Program-made: the position numbers and the translations under genes
Part shown: piece after piece, positions 18,096 through 28,042 of the stretch
Layout: each line of letters begins with the position of its first letter
Position numbering within the stretch: position 1 is the first letter of the stretch
The notes under the pieces: generated by a model
Database searches by the model: none
Told to the model about the DNA's origin: nothing
Seen by the model: the letters and a program-made list of their open reading frames with translations, nothing else
DNA from: Hamadaea sp.
GTDB taxonomy: Bacteria; Actinomycetota; Actinomycetes; Mycobacteriales; Micromonosporaceae
Assembly: GCF_013362815.1 (NCBI RefSeq)
Contig: NZ_JABFVK010000076.1
Coordinates: 1 to 64,000, forward strand
Direction: 5' to 3'
Length of the DNA stretch: 64,000 nucleotides

Positions 18096-19766
18096 TCAGC
18101 GGCCGTCCTCCCGCCGTTCCACCGTCGGGAAGGTGGCCGTGTCGTAGATGCTCGGCTGGCCTTCTTCCGTCGTGTCCCCGGGGAACGCGAACCGCGGCTG
18201 GGGAATCGACATCGTGGGCTGGTTGAGCGCCTGCGCGTCGACCGGCGCCCGGTGTGCCATCGGCTGCGCCGCCTGTGCCTGCGCCGCCGGTGCCTGAGCC
18301 GTCTGTGCTTGGGCCGGCGGCTGGTACGCCTGCTGTGCGGGCTGCTGTGGGCGGTGCACCGGCAGCTGCTGGGTCTGATCGGCCGCTCGCTGGTACTGCG
18401 CGGGTGCCGCTTGCTGGTACTGCTCCGCCGCGGGCTGTTGCGGCTGCGCCGTCGCGGGCTGGTACTGCGCGGGCGCTGGGATCTGGTAGTGCGTCGGCTG
18501 GGTCGCTACCGGGGTCGGCTGGACGGTCGGCTGCGCCGCCACCGGCGCCGGGAGCTGGACCTGCTGCGGAGCCCACGGCGAGGTCGGCGGCGCCGGTCCG
18601 GCCATCGCCGGGGAACCGCCCCGGCCACGCCGCATGATCAGCACCACGCCGGTGGCGAGGAGGAGCAGGAAGACGAGACCGCCACCGATGCCGAGGGCCG
18701 GCATCATCGATCCACCGGTGTCCTTGGTGTCCGCCACCGGCTCGGCGATCGCCGACTCGGTCGCCGCAGCCTCCTCGGTCGGAGTCAGGCTCGGGCTCGC
18801 CGAGGGACTGGCCGACGGGGACGGCGACGCGATCACCTGGGCCGCGGCCAGCGAGTTCGCCGCGTTCACGATGCCGTAGCCGTACTGGTTGTCCTTGCCC
18901 TTCGCGCCCTTGTCGGTCGCGCCCTTCTGCATCGCCGTCAGCACTTCGGCGAGCTTCATCTTGGGGTACTTGGCCCAGACGAGCGCCGCGACGCCGACCG
19001 TGACCGCGCTGGCGTCACCGGTCGACACCGGCGTGACGTACTTGCCCGCGACCTTGTCCAAGCTGATCATGCCGCTGCCGGGGGCGGCGAAGTCCACCTT
19101 CGCGCCCGCGACGTAGAGCGGGTCGAACTTGCCGCTCTGATCGACGCCGGTGACGGCCACGACGCCGGGCCATGAGGCGGGCGGCATGATCTGCTTGTCG
19201 TAGGTCGTGTTCCCGGTCGCGGCGACGACCATGACACCGGCCGCGACAGCCTTGGCGACCGCGTCCATCGTCGCCTGATCACCCTGGTACGCCGGGAGGT
19301 GGATGATCTTCGCGCCCTTCTTCCGGGCGTACGCGATCGCCTTGGCCACGGTGTCGTCGGTCGGCCAGTGCGAACGATCGACGGCCACCCGCAGCGGCAG
19401 GATCCGCGCGCTCGGGGAGACGCCGAGGAGACCCAGGCCGGTGCCGTGACCCCGGCCGGAGATGAGCCCGGCGATGAAGGTCCCATGGCCGTCGGTGTCG
19501 ATCTGCCCGTTGCCACCGGCCGCAGTCGTGTAGTCCATGCCCGTCAGCACCCGGTCTTTCAAGTCCTCATGGACGAAGACTCCGGTGTCGATGACGGCGA
19601 CGGTCACCCCGCGCCCCTGGGTGATCTTGTGCGCGGTCGCCACCTTCAAGCTGCTCAGCCACCACTGGGCGGACCGCGTCGCGTCAGCCGCCACCGCCGG
19701 CGCAGCGGGCAGCACGAGTGCGGCCACAACGGCCGTGATCAGCACGGACTTGGCCTGCCACCGCAT
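18096..19766 (-). CDS. Mycosin-like S8 subtilase homologue lacking the catalytic serine
   Basis: 556 residues. The second ATG of a pair (19766) is chosen because GGGGAGG lies 5 nt upstream. A signal peptide is followed by a subtilase fold with Asp60 (VIDTGV), His94 (DGHGTF) and the oxyanion Asn (AATGNT) intact. At the serine position, where the paralogue at 13250 has GTSDSTAIVSG, this protein reads STGDASAVTVG, so the nucleophile is Gly250. A Pro/Ser linker and one membrane helix are followed by an unusual ~190-residue cytoplasmic tail rich in Gln, Pro and Ala. It is probably a non-proteolytic structural or regulatory mycosin homologue. Confidence 0.88.
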   Translation of the reverse strand: MRWQAKSVLITAVVAALVLPAAPAVAADATRSAQWWLSSLKVATAHKITQGRGVTVAVIDTGVFVHEDLKDRVLTGMDYTTAAGGNGQIDTDGHGTFIAGLISGRGHGTGLGLLGVSPSARILPLRVAVDRSHWPTDDTVAKAIAYARKKGAKIIHLPAYQGDQATMDAVAKAVAAGVMVVAATGNTTYDKQIMPPASWPGVVAVTGVDQSGKFDPLYVAGAKVDFAAPGSGMISLDKVAGKYVTPVSTGDASAVTVGVAALVWAKYPKMKLAEVLTAMQKGATDKGAKGKDNQYGYGIVNAANSLAAAQVIASPSPSASPSASPSLTPTEEAAATESAIAEPVADTKDTGGSMMPALGIGGGLVFLLLLATGVVLIMRRGRGGSPAMAGPAPPTSPWAPQQVQLPAPVAAQPTVQPTPVATQPTHYQIPAPAQYQPATAQPQQPAAEQYQQAAPAQYQRAADQTQQLPVHRPQQPAQQAYQPPAQAQTAQAPAAQAQAAQPMAHRAPVDAQALNQPTMSIPQPRFAFPGDTTEEGQPSIYDTATFPTVERREDGR

Positions 19767-19940
19767 CATGACCTCCCCAGCGCGGCCCCTCGAGCCTGTC
19801 GTCGGTGGACGCAGAAGCGCCGCAGGGCAGACTACCCCGCGGCGCAAAACGGCGGCCACGCGTGGCGCTCGCGCTCGCTGCGCTGGACGTTCGGCGCTCG
19901 CCCCGCTTGCGCGGCCGCTGCGCTCGGCGCCCTCAGCTGC

Positions 19941-19994
19941 GGATCACGGATATCCATGCTTCCCGAGCCCAGGAAGCATGGATATCCGTGATCC
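19941..19994. repeat. GATC-tipped palindrome, family A copy 1
   Basis: Two perfect 23-bp arms (19941-19963 and 19972-19994), beginning GGATCACGGATATCC, flank an 8-nt loop. It lies downstream of the ABC permease stop and upstream of the mycosin-like gene on the same strand. The rest of 19770-20047 shows no gene. Confidence 0.85.
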
Positions 19995-20047
19995 GGTCGC
20001 ATCCCAACACGGCATCCCAACACGGCGGCCCGGGCGACCACTGTGGA

Positions 20048-20803
20048 CTAACGGACGGACTTCGCGAACTCCCGGGCGGCCCAAACCACGGTGAGCACGG
20101 TCAGCAAGCCGACGATGGTCAGCCCCTGCCAGACGTGGTCGGTGCCGGGGTGCCCGTTGAACAGGTCGCGTACGCCGTCGACCGCCCACGAGAACGGGTT
20201 CCACTTGGCGACGTTCTTCAGCCATTGCGGCGCGAACGCCAGGGGCAGCAGGATGCCGGCCGTCAGCAGGATCGGCTGGCTGACCGTCTGGAGCAGCGGC
20301 GCCAATGCGTCCTCACTGCGTACCTTGAGCGCGACGGCGGCCGACACCGCCGAGCACAACATGGCTATCAGCGCCAGCATCAGGTACGCGACCAGCACGT
20401 TCTGCAGCTCGACGGAGAGACCGAACGGCAGCGCGATCAGAGTGATCATGATGCCTTGGACCAGCAGCGTCACGACATCGCGAAGCGACCGCCCCAGCAT
20501 CAGGGCGAGCCGGCTGACCGGAGTGACGCGGCTTCGTTCGATGACGCCCGCCCGCATCTCGGCGATGAGCCCGAAGCCGGAGAACAGCGCCCCGAAGATG
20601 GCCAGCATGACCAGCAGACCGGGCACGAAGACCTGGTACGCCTCGGCGTTGGTGCGTACGCCGAGAGCCGGTTTGAGCAGCGGCGCGAACAGCAGCAGAT
20701 ACAACAGCGGCTGCAGTACGCCGACGACCACCCAGACCGGATTGCGCAGCAGAAGGAGGATCTGACGGCTGAAAACCAGCCACGTGTCACGGAGGATCTT
20801 CAT
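20048..20803 (-). CDS. ABC-2 type transporter permease (DrrB-like)
   Basis: 251 residues with six predicted membrane helices, an N-terminal DTWLVFSRQ amphipathic segment and the ABC-2 signature region RVTPVSRLALMLGRSLRD after the second helix. It starts 2 bp after the ATPase stop, behind a GGAGAG ribosome site, so permease and ATPase are made together. DrrAB-type pairs export drugs, lipids or antibiotics; the substrate here is unknown. A PadR regulator gene lies upstream of the pair. Confidence 0.92.
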   Translation of the reverse strand: MKILRDTWLVFSRQILLLLRNPVWVVVGVLQPLLYLLLFAPLLKPALGVRTNAEAYQVFVPGLLVMLAIFGALFSGFGLIAEMRAGVIERSRVTPVSRLALMLGRSLRDVVTLLVQGIMITLIALPFGLSVELQNVLVAYLMLALIAMLCSAVSAAVALKVRSEDALAPLLQTVSQPILLTAGILLPLAFAPQWLKNVAKWNPFSWAVDGVRDLFNGHPGTDHVWQGLTIVGLLTVLTVVWAAREFAKSVR

Positions 20804-20805
20804 CG

Positions 20806-21759
20806 TCAGCTCTCCCGCAGGGTTCGGCCGGTCTTGGTGAGGAACACGTCGTCGAGGCTGGGCCGGTGCAACTCGATCGTCCCGATCCCGACGCCGCCGC
20901 TGTCGAGCGATCGCAGGATCAGCGGAATCGCGCTGCCCGCCTCGTCGACGTAGAGACGCAGGCCGTCGTCCATCGTCTCCAGCTTGCGGACGAACTCGGC
21001 GCTGCCGAGCACCTCCGCACCCCGGGCGACGTCGGTGAGGCCGATGTTCACCACGTCACCCGAGATCTCCTGCTTCAGGGAGTCCGGCGTGCCTTCGGCG
21101 ACGACCTGACCGTGATCCATGATCGCGATGCGGTCACAGAGTGCGTCGGCTTCTTCGAGGTAATGCGTCGTGAGGAAGACCGTCATGCTCTCGTCGCGGA
21201 GGCGGCGTACCTCGTCCCACATGTGCGCGCGGCTCTGCGGGTCGAGTCCGGTCGTCGGCTCGTCGAGGAAGACGATCTTGGGCTGGTGGATGATGCCGAG
21301 CGCGATGTCCACGCGGCGGCGCTGGCCCCCTGAGTACGTCTTGCACTTGCGGTCGGCGTACTCCGAGAGCTGGAACGCGTCGAGGACCGCTGCGGCCCGG
21401 CGCTTCGCCTCGGCCTTGCTCACGCCGTACATCCGGGCGTGGAGGATGAGCTCCTCGCGCCCGCTCGACTCGTCCCACGTGCTGCCGCCCTGAGCGACGT
21501 AGCCGATGCGGCGGCGCACCTCGCCCGGATCACGTCGCAGGTCGGCGCCCGCGACGACGGCCGAACCGCCGTCCGGCGTGATCAGGGTGGCGAGCATGCG
21601 AAGGGTGGTGGTCTTGCCCGCGCCGTTGGGACCGAGGAAGCCGAAGATCTCGCCGGGCGCGACCGCGAGGTCGACCCCCCGGACGGCTTCCACCGTCTTC
21701 GTCTCGCGACCCTGGCGCGACCGGAAGGACTTCTTCAGCCCATGGGTCTCGATCATCAT
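20806..21759 (-). CDS. ABC transporter ATP-binding protein (DrrA-like)
   Basis: 317 residues from ATG 21759 (a GTG at 21768 is possible). Walker A is GPNGAGKTT, the signature motif is YSGGQRRRVDIALG, and Walker B is KIVFLDEPTTGLD, with a switch His in LTTHYLEEAD. The ~90-residue C-terminal extension is typical of DrrA/daunorubicin-resistance ATPases. It energises the permease encoded immediately downstream. Its promoter region holds two perfect palindromes, one between the -35 and -10 boxes, indicating repression, probably by the PadR protein encoded at 21967. Confidence 0.95.
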   Translation of the reverse strand: MMIETHGLKKSFRSRQGRETKTVEAVRGVDLAVAPGEIFGFLGPNGAGKTTTLRMLATLITPDGGSAVVAGADLRRDPGEVRRRIGYVAQGGSTWDESSGREELILHARMYGVSKAEAKRRAAAVLDAFQLSEYADRKCKTYSGGQRRRVDIALGIIHQPKIVFLDEPTTGLDPQSRAHMWDEVRRLRDESMTVFLTTHYLEEADALCDRIAIMDHGQVVAEGTPDSLKQEISGDVVNIGLTDVARGAEVLGSAEFVRKLETMDDGLRLYVDEAGSAIPLILRSLDSGGVGIGTIELHRPSLDDVFLTKTGRTLRES

Positions 21760-21768
21760 GGGCAGCAC

Positions 21769-21796
21769 AGTATCGCGTTATGACGCGAGCGGTCAA
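21769..21796 (-). promoter_or_regulatory. Promoter of the ABC operon with embedded operator
   Basis: On the minus strand TTGACC (21796-21791) is followed after 16 nt by GATACT (21774-21769). TCGCGT and ACGCGA at 21773-21778 and 21783-21788 form a perfect inverted repeat with a 4-nt centre lying between the two boxes. A TCAAACTTG element overlaps the -35 box and recurs upstream of the padR gene. Confidence 0.5.
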
Positions 21797-21813
21797 GTTT
21801 GAATAAAGCCTAT

Positions 21814-21830
21814 AACGCGACTGTCGCGTT
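21814..21830. promoter_or_regulatory. Perfect 17-bp palindrome upstream of the ABC promoter
   Basis: AACGCGAC and GTCGCGTT arms flank one central T. It shares the CGCGA half-site with the palindrome at 21773-21788, suggesting a second binding site of the same repressor. Confidence 0.45.
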
Positions 21831-21848
21831 CAGCGCTGGATCAGGTCG

Positions 21849-21912
21849 GCGCTGGATCAGGGTTCTGGGTCGTATTCCGGTCAAGATTCGACCCAGAACC
21901 CTGATCCAGCGC
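21849..21912. repeat. GATC-tipped palindrome, family B copy 2, with duplicated left tip
   Basis: The tips are GCGCTGGATCAGGG and CCCTGATCCAGCGC, with inner arms related to GGGTCGAATCT/AGATTCGACCC. An extra copy of the left tip (GCGCTGGATCAGG) stands at 21833-21845, the same type of left-arm duplication seen at 40219. A short array of AGCGCCCAA-type repeats follows to 21948. Confidence 0.8.
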
Positions 21913-21966
21913 CCAAAAAGCGCCAAGCGCCCAAGAAGCGCCAAGCGCCAAAGGCGCAGCGCGAAA

Positions 21967-22587
21967 CTAGACGTCCGCAACCTTGTCCCGGTACGCCTTC
22001 CACCCCGCCTCCTCGTCGACCTCGGCACTGGTCCCGGTCATGTAGGAGACGCCGGATTCGATGAGCTCGGCGACCCGCTCGCACCAGACGATCTCCCCTT
22101 CGGCGCGGGCGATCCACAGTTCGAACATCCACTGGACGTGCACGGGCTTGGTGATGTCCGTACGCCCGGTCGCGATCATGTCGCGTAATCCCTGCGTGGT
22201 GACGGTGAGCATGCGACCGCGGTGACGCAGGGCGGCGACCGCCTCTTTGCGGGGCAACGCGGGAAGGAAGGCGAACGCGGCGGTGAACGGATCACTGCCC
22301 GTCTGGATCTCCCACCACTGTTCGCGGAGCATGTTCTCGAAGGCGTCCTTGCCGCGTACGGTGATCTTGTAGGTGGTGCGCTCGGGGCGCGCCCCGACTT
22401 GTTCGGTGGCGACCGCTTCGAGTAGGCCTTCCTCCGTCATCTTCTTGAGCGCGTGGTAGATCGATCCGGGTTGGATCTTGGCCCACTTGTCGGCGTTCCA
22501 ACTCAGCAGCTCACGGCGTACGTCGTAACCGTGGACCGGTTCCATCCAGTTGACCAGTCCGAGGATCATGAGCCGCGTCGTCGACAT
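21967..22587 (-). CDS. PadR family transcriptional regulator
   Basis: 206 residues. The N-terminal winged helix-turn-helix shows the PadR pattern ILGLVNWMEPVHGYDVRREL, IQPGSIYHALKKMTEEGLL and RTTYKITVRGKDAF. The C-terminal helical part (Vir_reg_alpha-like, with several Trp) serves dimerisation and ligand binding. PadR proteins usually repress a nearby exporter, and the next genes downstream are an ABC-2 exporter pair. A 9-bp element (TCAAACTTG) is shared by the two promoters, consistent with control of both units. Confidence 0.93.
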   Translation of the reverse strand: MSTTRLMILGLVNWMEPVHGYDVRRELLSWNADKWAKIQPGSIYHALKKMTEEGLLEAVATEQVGARPERTTYKITVRGKDAFENMLREQWWEIQTGSDPFTAAFAFLPALPRKEAVAALRHRGRMLTVTTQGLRDMIATGRTDITKPVHVQWMFELWIARAEGEIVWCERVAELIESGVSYMTGTSAEVDEEAGWKAYRDKVADV

Positions 22588-22593
22588 GTCCTA

Positions 22594-22599
22594 AGCGTA
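22594..22599 (-). promoter_or_regulatory. -10 box TACGCT for the padR-type gene
   Basis: On the minus strand TACGCT ends 6 nt before the ATG at 22587. The shared TCAAACTTG element (22604-22612, plus strand) lies just upstream, in position for autoregulation. Confidence 0.45.
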
Positions 22600-22671
22600 A
22601 TACTCAAACTTGCTCAACTATCGGGTAGCTTCGGTGAGCGATTGCACAGACCGCGGAAGTGAACGGCCGTT

Positions 22672-22677
22672 TAGACT
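22672..22677 (+). promoter_or_regulatory. -10 box TAGACT for the carboxylase alpha gene
   Basis: TAGACT ends 7 nt before the ATG at 22685 and there is no ribosome binding site, indicating a leaderless transcript. Confidence 0.55.
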
Positions 22678-22684
22678 GCGGCCC

Positions 22685-24436
22685 ATGAGGACAGTGCTGA
22701 TCGCCAACCGGGGTGAGATCGCCGTACGCGTCATCCGCGCCTGCCGGGACGCAGGTCTGCGCAGCGTGGCGGTCTACGCGGAGTCCGACCGCGACGCGCT
22801 GCACGCCAAGCTCGCCGACGAGGCGTACGCCCTGGGTGGCGAGACGGCGGCCGAGACCTATCTGCGCATCGACAAGCTGATCGAGGTCGCCGCGAAGGCG
22901 GGCGCCGACGCCGTCCACCCCGGATACGGGTTCCTCTCCGAGAACGCCGACTTCGCCCAGGCCGTCGCCGACGCCGGGCTGACCTGGATCGGGCCGACCC
23001 CGCAGGCGATCCGCGACCTCGGTGACAAGGTGACCGCCCGGCACATCGCCCAGCGCGCGGGCGCTCCCCTCGTCCCCGGTACGCCGGAGCCGGTCAAGAA
23101 CGCGGCCGAGATCATCACCTTCGCCGAGCAGTACGGGCTGCCCGTCGCGATCAAAGCGGCCTTCGGCGGCGGCGGACGCGGCCTCAAGGTGGCTCGCACA
23201 CTGGAGGAGATCCCGCATCTCTTCGAGTCCGCGACCCGTGAGGCGGTCGCCGCCTTCGGCCGGGGCGAATGCTTCGTCGAGCGCTACCTCGACCGGCCCC
23301 GGCACGTCGAGGCGCAGGTCCTCGCCGACCAGCACGGCAACGTCATCGTCGTCGGCACCCGCGACTGCTCGCTGCAACGCCGTCACCAGAAGCTGGTCGA
23401 GGAGGCCCCGGCTCCGTTCCTCACCGACGAGCAGCGCCGGGCGATCCACGAGTCGGCCAAGGCGATCTGCCGCGAGGCGAACTACCACGGCGCGGGGACT
23501 GTCGAGTACCTCGTCGGGCAGGACGGCACCATCTCGTTCCTCGAGGTCAACACGCGGTTGCAGGTGGAACACCCGGTCAGCGAGGAGACCACCGGCCTCG
23601 ACCTCGTCCGCGAGCAGTTCCGGATCGCTGACGGCGAACCGTTGCGCTTCACCGAGGATCCGCAGCCGCGCGGCCACAGCATCGAGTTCCGCATCAACGG
23701 CGAAGACCCCGGTCGCGGCTTCCTGCCCGCTCCCGGCACGGTCACCGCGCTGACCCTGCCCGCCGGGCCCGGCGTACGGGTCGACACCGGGATCGAGGCC
23801 GGCAGCGTCATCGGCGGCAACTTCGACTCACTGCTGGCCAAGGTGATCGTGACCGGCGCGGGCCGGTCCGAGGCGCTGGAGCGGGCGCGCCGCGTACTCG
23901 ACGAAATGGTCGTCGAGGGCATGGCCACCGTGCTGCCGTTCCATCGGCTCATCGTCCGCGACCCCGCCTTCACCACGGAGCCGTTCACCGTCCACACGCG
24001 ATGGATCGAGACGGAGTGGTCCAACACCGTCGAACCGTTCAGCGCCGCGGCGGGCGTCGAGACGCCCGTGGACGACCGCGCGACCGTGGTGGTCGAGGTC
24101 GATGGCAAGCGCCTACTTGTACGCCTTCCGGCCGGACTGGGCTCGGTGGCTCCGGTCGCGGGTGGGGCCAAAGCAGCGCCCCGGCGCAGCAGTGTGAAGA
24201 AGGGGCAGTCGGCGGCGGCCAGTGGCGACTCCCTGACCGCGCCGATGCAGGGCACCATCGTGAAGATCGTGGTGGCCGAGGGTGACGAGGTAGCCGAGGG
24301 CGATCCCGTCGTCGTGCTCGAAGCCATGAAGATGGAGCAGCCGTTGACCGCGCACAAGGCCGGCAAGATCTCCGGCCTCACCGCGACGGTGGGCGAGGTC
24401 GTTCAGGCCGGCGCCGTCATCTGCACCATCTCCTGA
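22685..24436 (+). CDS. accA: Acyl-CoA carboxylase alpha subunit (biotin carboxylase plus biotin carboxyl carrier)
   Basis: 583 residues. The N-terminal ~445 form a biotin carboxylase: [30 protein letters not shown], the ATP-grasp glycine loop [13 protein letters not shown], and [16 protein letters not shown] with the catalytic Glu/Asn/Arg. After a linker of ~60 residues the C-terminal carrier domain ends with EAMKMEQP, where Lys549 is the biotinylation site. ATP and bicarbonate carboxylate the biotin, which is then used by the beta subunit (9546). In many actinomycetes this gene is near pccB, accE and maf; here it lies 6 kb past maf. Confidence 0.95.
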   Translation: MRTVLIANRGEIAVRVIRACRDAGLRSVAVYAESDRDALHAKLADEAYALGGETAAETYLRIDKLIEVAAKAGADAVHPGYGFLSENADFAQAVADAGLTWIGPTPQAIRDLGDKVTARHIAQRAGAPLVPGTPEPVKNAAEIITFAEQYGLPVAIKAAFGGGGRGLKVARTLEEIPHLFESATREAVAAFGRGECFVERYLDRPRHVEAQVLADQHGNVIVVGTRDCSLQRRHQKLVEEAPAPFLTDEQRRAIHESAKAICREANYHGAGTVEYLVGQDGTISFLEVNTRLQVEHPVSEETTGLDLVREQFRIADGEPLRFTEDPQPRGHSIEFRINGEDPGRGFLPAPGTVTALTLPAGPGVRVDTGIEAGSVIGGNFDSLLAKVIVTGAGRSEALERARRVLDEMVVEGMATVLPFHRLIVRDPAFTTEPFTVHTRWIETEWSNTVEPFSAAAGVETPVDDRATVVVEVDGKRLLVRLPAGLGSVAPVAGGAKAAPRRSSVKKGQSAAASGDSLTAPMQGTIVKIVVAEGDEVAEGDPVVVLEAMKMEQPLTAHKAGKISGLTATVGEVVQAGAVICTIS

Positions 24437-24445
24437 CCCCCGCCG

Positions 24446-24519
24446 CGTCGCGTTGATCATGAACCTAGGGTTCCACTTAAGGCCTTATGTGGAACCCTAG
24501 GTTCATGATCAACGCGACG
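24446..24519. repeat. GATC-tipped palindrome, family C copy 2 (perfect 31-bp arms)
   Basis: Arms at 24446-24476 and 24489-24519 are fully complementary, starting CGTCGCGTTGATCATGAACC. The 12-nt loop TTAAGGCCTTAT is itself nearly palindromic. It follows the carboxylase alpha gene and precedes a WXG-like gene on the same strand. Confidence 0.9.
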
Positions 24520-24572
24520 GGGGCCGGCGGAACCGGGGGGCGGTGGGAGGGGGCCAACGGGGAGGGGGCGCG

Positions 24573-24584
24573 GTTATCCACAGG
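24573..24584. promoter_or_regulatory. GTTATCCACAGG motif, copy 3
   Basis: Identical to the 12-mers at 7386 and 11783, 39 bp before the GTG at 24624. Confidence 0.5.
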
Positions 24585-24611
24585 GGGTGTCGGCGGAGGT
24601 TCGGAACCGGT

Positions 24612-24617
24612 TAGCCT
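24612..24617 (+). promoter_or_regulatory. -10 box TAGCCT for the WXG-like pair
   Basis: TAGCCT ends 6 nt before the GTG at 24624. The 12-bp motif at 24573-24584 lies about 28 bp upstream of this box, near a -35 position. Confidence 0.5.
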
Positions 24618-24623
24618 GCCGGA

Positions 24624-24992
24624 GTGACGGAACCCATCACTGTCGATACGGGGCGGCTGCGGCTGGTCGGCCGCGAGCTGAGCGACCAGTCCCGGGCCGT
24701 CCTGCTACCGGTCTGGGACACACTGAGCCGGCTGGGCATCCCGGCCGATCCGAATGCTGCGGGGGCCGAGGGGTCCGATGTGGCGGCCGGAATGACCACC
24801 TGCCTGACGGCGGTCACCGAAGAACTCCGTCGGTCGGCGGTCGAGTTGCAGGAGATCGGCGACGCCCTCGTGCGCTCGGCCCAAGACTATGAGCAGACCG
24901 ATCGGGAGTCCAAGCGGCTGACCCGCGACATCGTGGACGACCGCGCGGATGTGCCCGTTCCGCATACCGACCCGTCGAGGTGGAAGCTGTGA
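24624..24992 (+). CDS. WXG100/ESX-like helical protein
   Basis: 122 residues from a GTG. It is predicted to be an antiparallel helical hairpin: helix 1 about 8-45, a loop with Pro/Gly/Ala, helix 2 about 55-105 ending VRSAQDYEQTDRESK. The Y-E-x-x-D (YEQTD) end of helix 2 matches the YxxxD/E-like export signal context of type VII substrates. No signal peptide is present. The stop overlaps the next start as GTGA, so the two are a translationally coupled pair, as expected for heterodimeric ESX-like proteins. Confidence 0.65.
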   Translation: MTEPITVDTGRLRLVGRELSDQSRAVLLPVWDTLSRLGIPADPNAAGAEGSDVAAGMTTCLTAVTEELRRSAVELQEIGDALVRSAQDYEQTDRESKRLTRDIVDDRADVPVPHTDPSRWKL

Positions 24993-25624
24993 TCATTCCG
25001 CGCGAGACGATGAAGCGGCTCTACGGTGTGGGCGGCGACCTGAGCCGGTTGCCGGTCGGGCCCGAGTCCATCGATCAGCTGAACCGCCTGGTGGCGGCGG
25101 CGGCCACGCTGACCAGCCGAGTCTCGGTGACCGAACTCGACGAGGCGTACGCCGCCCTGCTGCAGAGCCCGGAGACGGTCGACGAGGCGGACCAGATCGT
25201 CGACGCCACCGAACGGGAGTTGACCAAACTCTGGGCCGGCACCGCGAGCCAGCGTGCCGCAGTCGACCTGACCGGCGCGCGCGCCCGGCTGGCCCGGATC
25301 CGGGCCGCCTCCCTGGCGACGACGACGGCCCTGGAGAAGCTGGACAGCCAGGTCGCCGAGGTCGACGGGGTGATCCGCCAGGGCAGCCAGCACCTGGCCG
25401 AGGCCGGCAGACTCCTTCCCGCGGTCGCCTCGGCCGCCGGGCAGTACGGCGACCGGGTGCAGTTCGAGCAGCTCTTCGAGCAGGCCCGGACGGCGGCGGT
25501 CAACGGAGCGGCGCTGGTCTTCCAGGCGTACCGGCGGTTCGACGAGGTCTGCGCGTCGGCCAAGGGCACCCTGGAGAAGATCGCCCGCGAGGTCGGAAAC
25601 CCGGACGTCGTCACCGCCTCTCCC

Positions 25625-25627
<3 letters not shown>
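24989..25627 (+). CDS. Helical partner of the WXG-like protein
   Basis: 212 residues from GTG 24989 (a GTG at 24980 is an alternative), overlapping the previous gene by 4 bp. The sequence is predicted helical throughout, Ala/Arg/Glu-rich with heptad-like spacing (about residues 70-135), suggesting a coiled coil. I do not recognise a named family. Pairing with the WXG-like gene suggests a partner, chaperone or co-exported protein. A -10 box for the next gene directly follows its stop, so the operon ends here. Confidence 0.65.
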
Positions 25628-27076
<1,449 letters not shown>

Positions 27077-27160
27077 TCGCGTTGTAGCCAGTGCCGGTTG
27101 TGCGGGCTCCGACAACTTCGTCCGCACCGGCGGCGTCCTGCAGGGCATGAAGGCAAGGGC

Positions 27161-28033
27161 ATGGTAGCCACCGTGATCGCAACCGGCATGGTCACCCGAA
27201 ACGACGTCGAGGCCGCCGCCGCGCGTACCCGTAACGTCGTCCGGCATACGCCGCTGACGCTGGTGGAATCGGGCGTCTTCCCGGCCACCGTGATGCTGAA
27301 ACTCGAGCAACTCCAGCACGCGGGCGGCTATCCGGTGCGGGGCGTGTTCAACCAGGTCATCGCCGGGTTGGAACGCCGCACCTTCGACCCGGACGCCGGT
27401 CTGGTCGCGGCGTACACCCCGGCGGTGGCGGCCGCCGTCGTCCACGTCGCCCGGCGACTCGACCTGCCCGTGACGGTCTTCGCACCCGCCTCTGCGGAAG
27501 CGAACGCGTCGACCACGCTCACAGTGGACGGTACGCTCGCCGACGCCCAGCTAGAGGCGGAACGCCACGCGCTCGCGACCGGCGGTCTGCACTGCCCCGG
27601 CCTCAGTCCGGAGTGCTGGGCGCAGATGGTCGCCGGGGCGGGCACGGTGGGGCTGGAACTGTGGACGCAGACGCTCGGGCAGCTCGACACCGTCGTCGTC
27701 CCCGAACGCGCCACCGCGCTGACCGCCGGGATCACCGCCGCCCTGGCCAGCCACGTACGCGTCGTCGAAGCGGTCAGTTCGCCCGAGCTGTGCGCGGTCG
27801 CTCGCCACGATTTGTGGGAGGAACGCCGCATCGCCGTCGACGACGTGGCCGCCTGCGCGTACGCGTACCTGCGGGAGGGGTATCGCCCGTCCGTCGGCGA
27901 ACGGGTCGCCGTCGTGCTGAGCAGCGCCGACACCGCTCCGTCGCTCATCGTTCGGCCGACTTCCGAGCCGACTTCGGAGGTCGGCCCGACTTCCGAGCCG
28001 ATTGCTCCGACATTGTCTGTATTGTCTGCTTAG
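27161..28033 (+). CDS. Threonine dehydratase-like (PLP fold II) protein without the PLP lysine
   Basis: 290 residues from ATG 27161, preceded by AAGGCAAGGGC. The N-terminus follows serine/threonine dehydratases (RTRNVVRHTPL, KLEQLQHAGGYPVRGVFNQ), but the canonical GSFKxRG reads GGYPVRG, with Pro58 at the PLP-lysine position. The usual Ser-x-Gly-Asn-His loop is AAYTPAVAAAV and the C-terminal glycine-rich phosphate loop is VPERATALTAGI. All three PLP contacts are therefore lost while the frame stays open, so this is probably a non-catalytic homologue. The C-terminus is a Pro/Ser/Thr repeat encoded by a small palindromic duplication (about 27957-28005). Confidence 0.75.
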   Translation: MVATVIATGMVTRNDVEAAAARTRNVVRHTPLTLVESGVFPATVMLKLEQLQHAGGYPVRGVFNQVIAGLERRTFDPDAGLVAAYTPAVAAAVVHVARRLDLPVTVFAPASAEANASTTLTVDGTLADAQLEAERHALATGGLHCPGLSPECWAQMVAGAGTVGLELWTQTLGQLDTVVVPERATALTAGITAALASHVRVVEAVSSPELCAVARHDLWEERRIAVDDVAACAYAYLREGYRPSVGERVAVVLSSADTAPSLIVRPTSEPTSEVGPTSEPIAPTLSVLSA

Positions 28034-28036
28034 GAT
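28031..28036 (+). promoter_or_regulatory. -10 box TAGGAT for the methyltransferase gene
   Basis: TAGGAT begins with the stop codon of the previous gene and ends 6 nt before the ATG at 28043. Confidence 0.5.
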
Positions 28037-28042
28037 GGCGCC

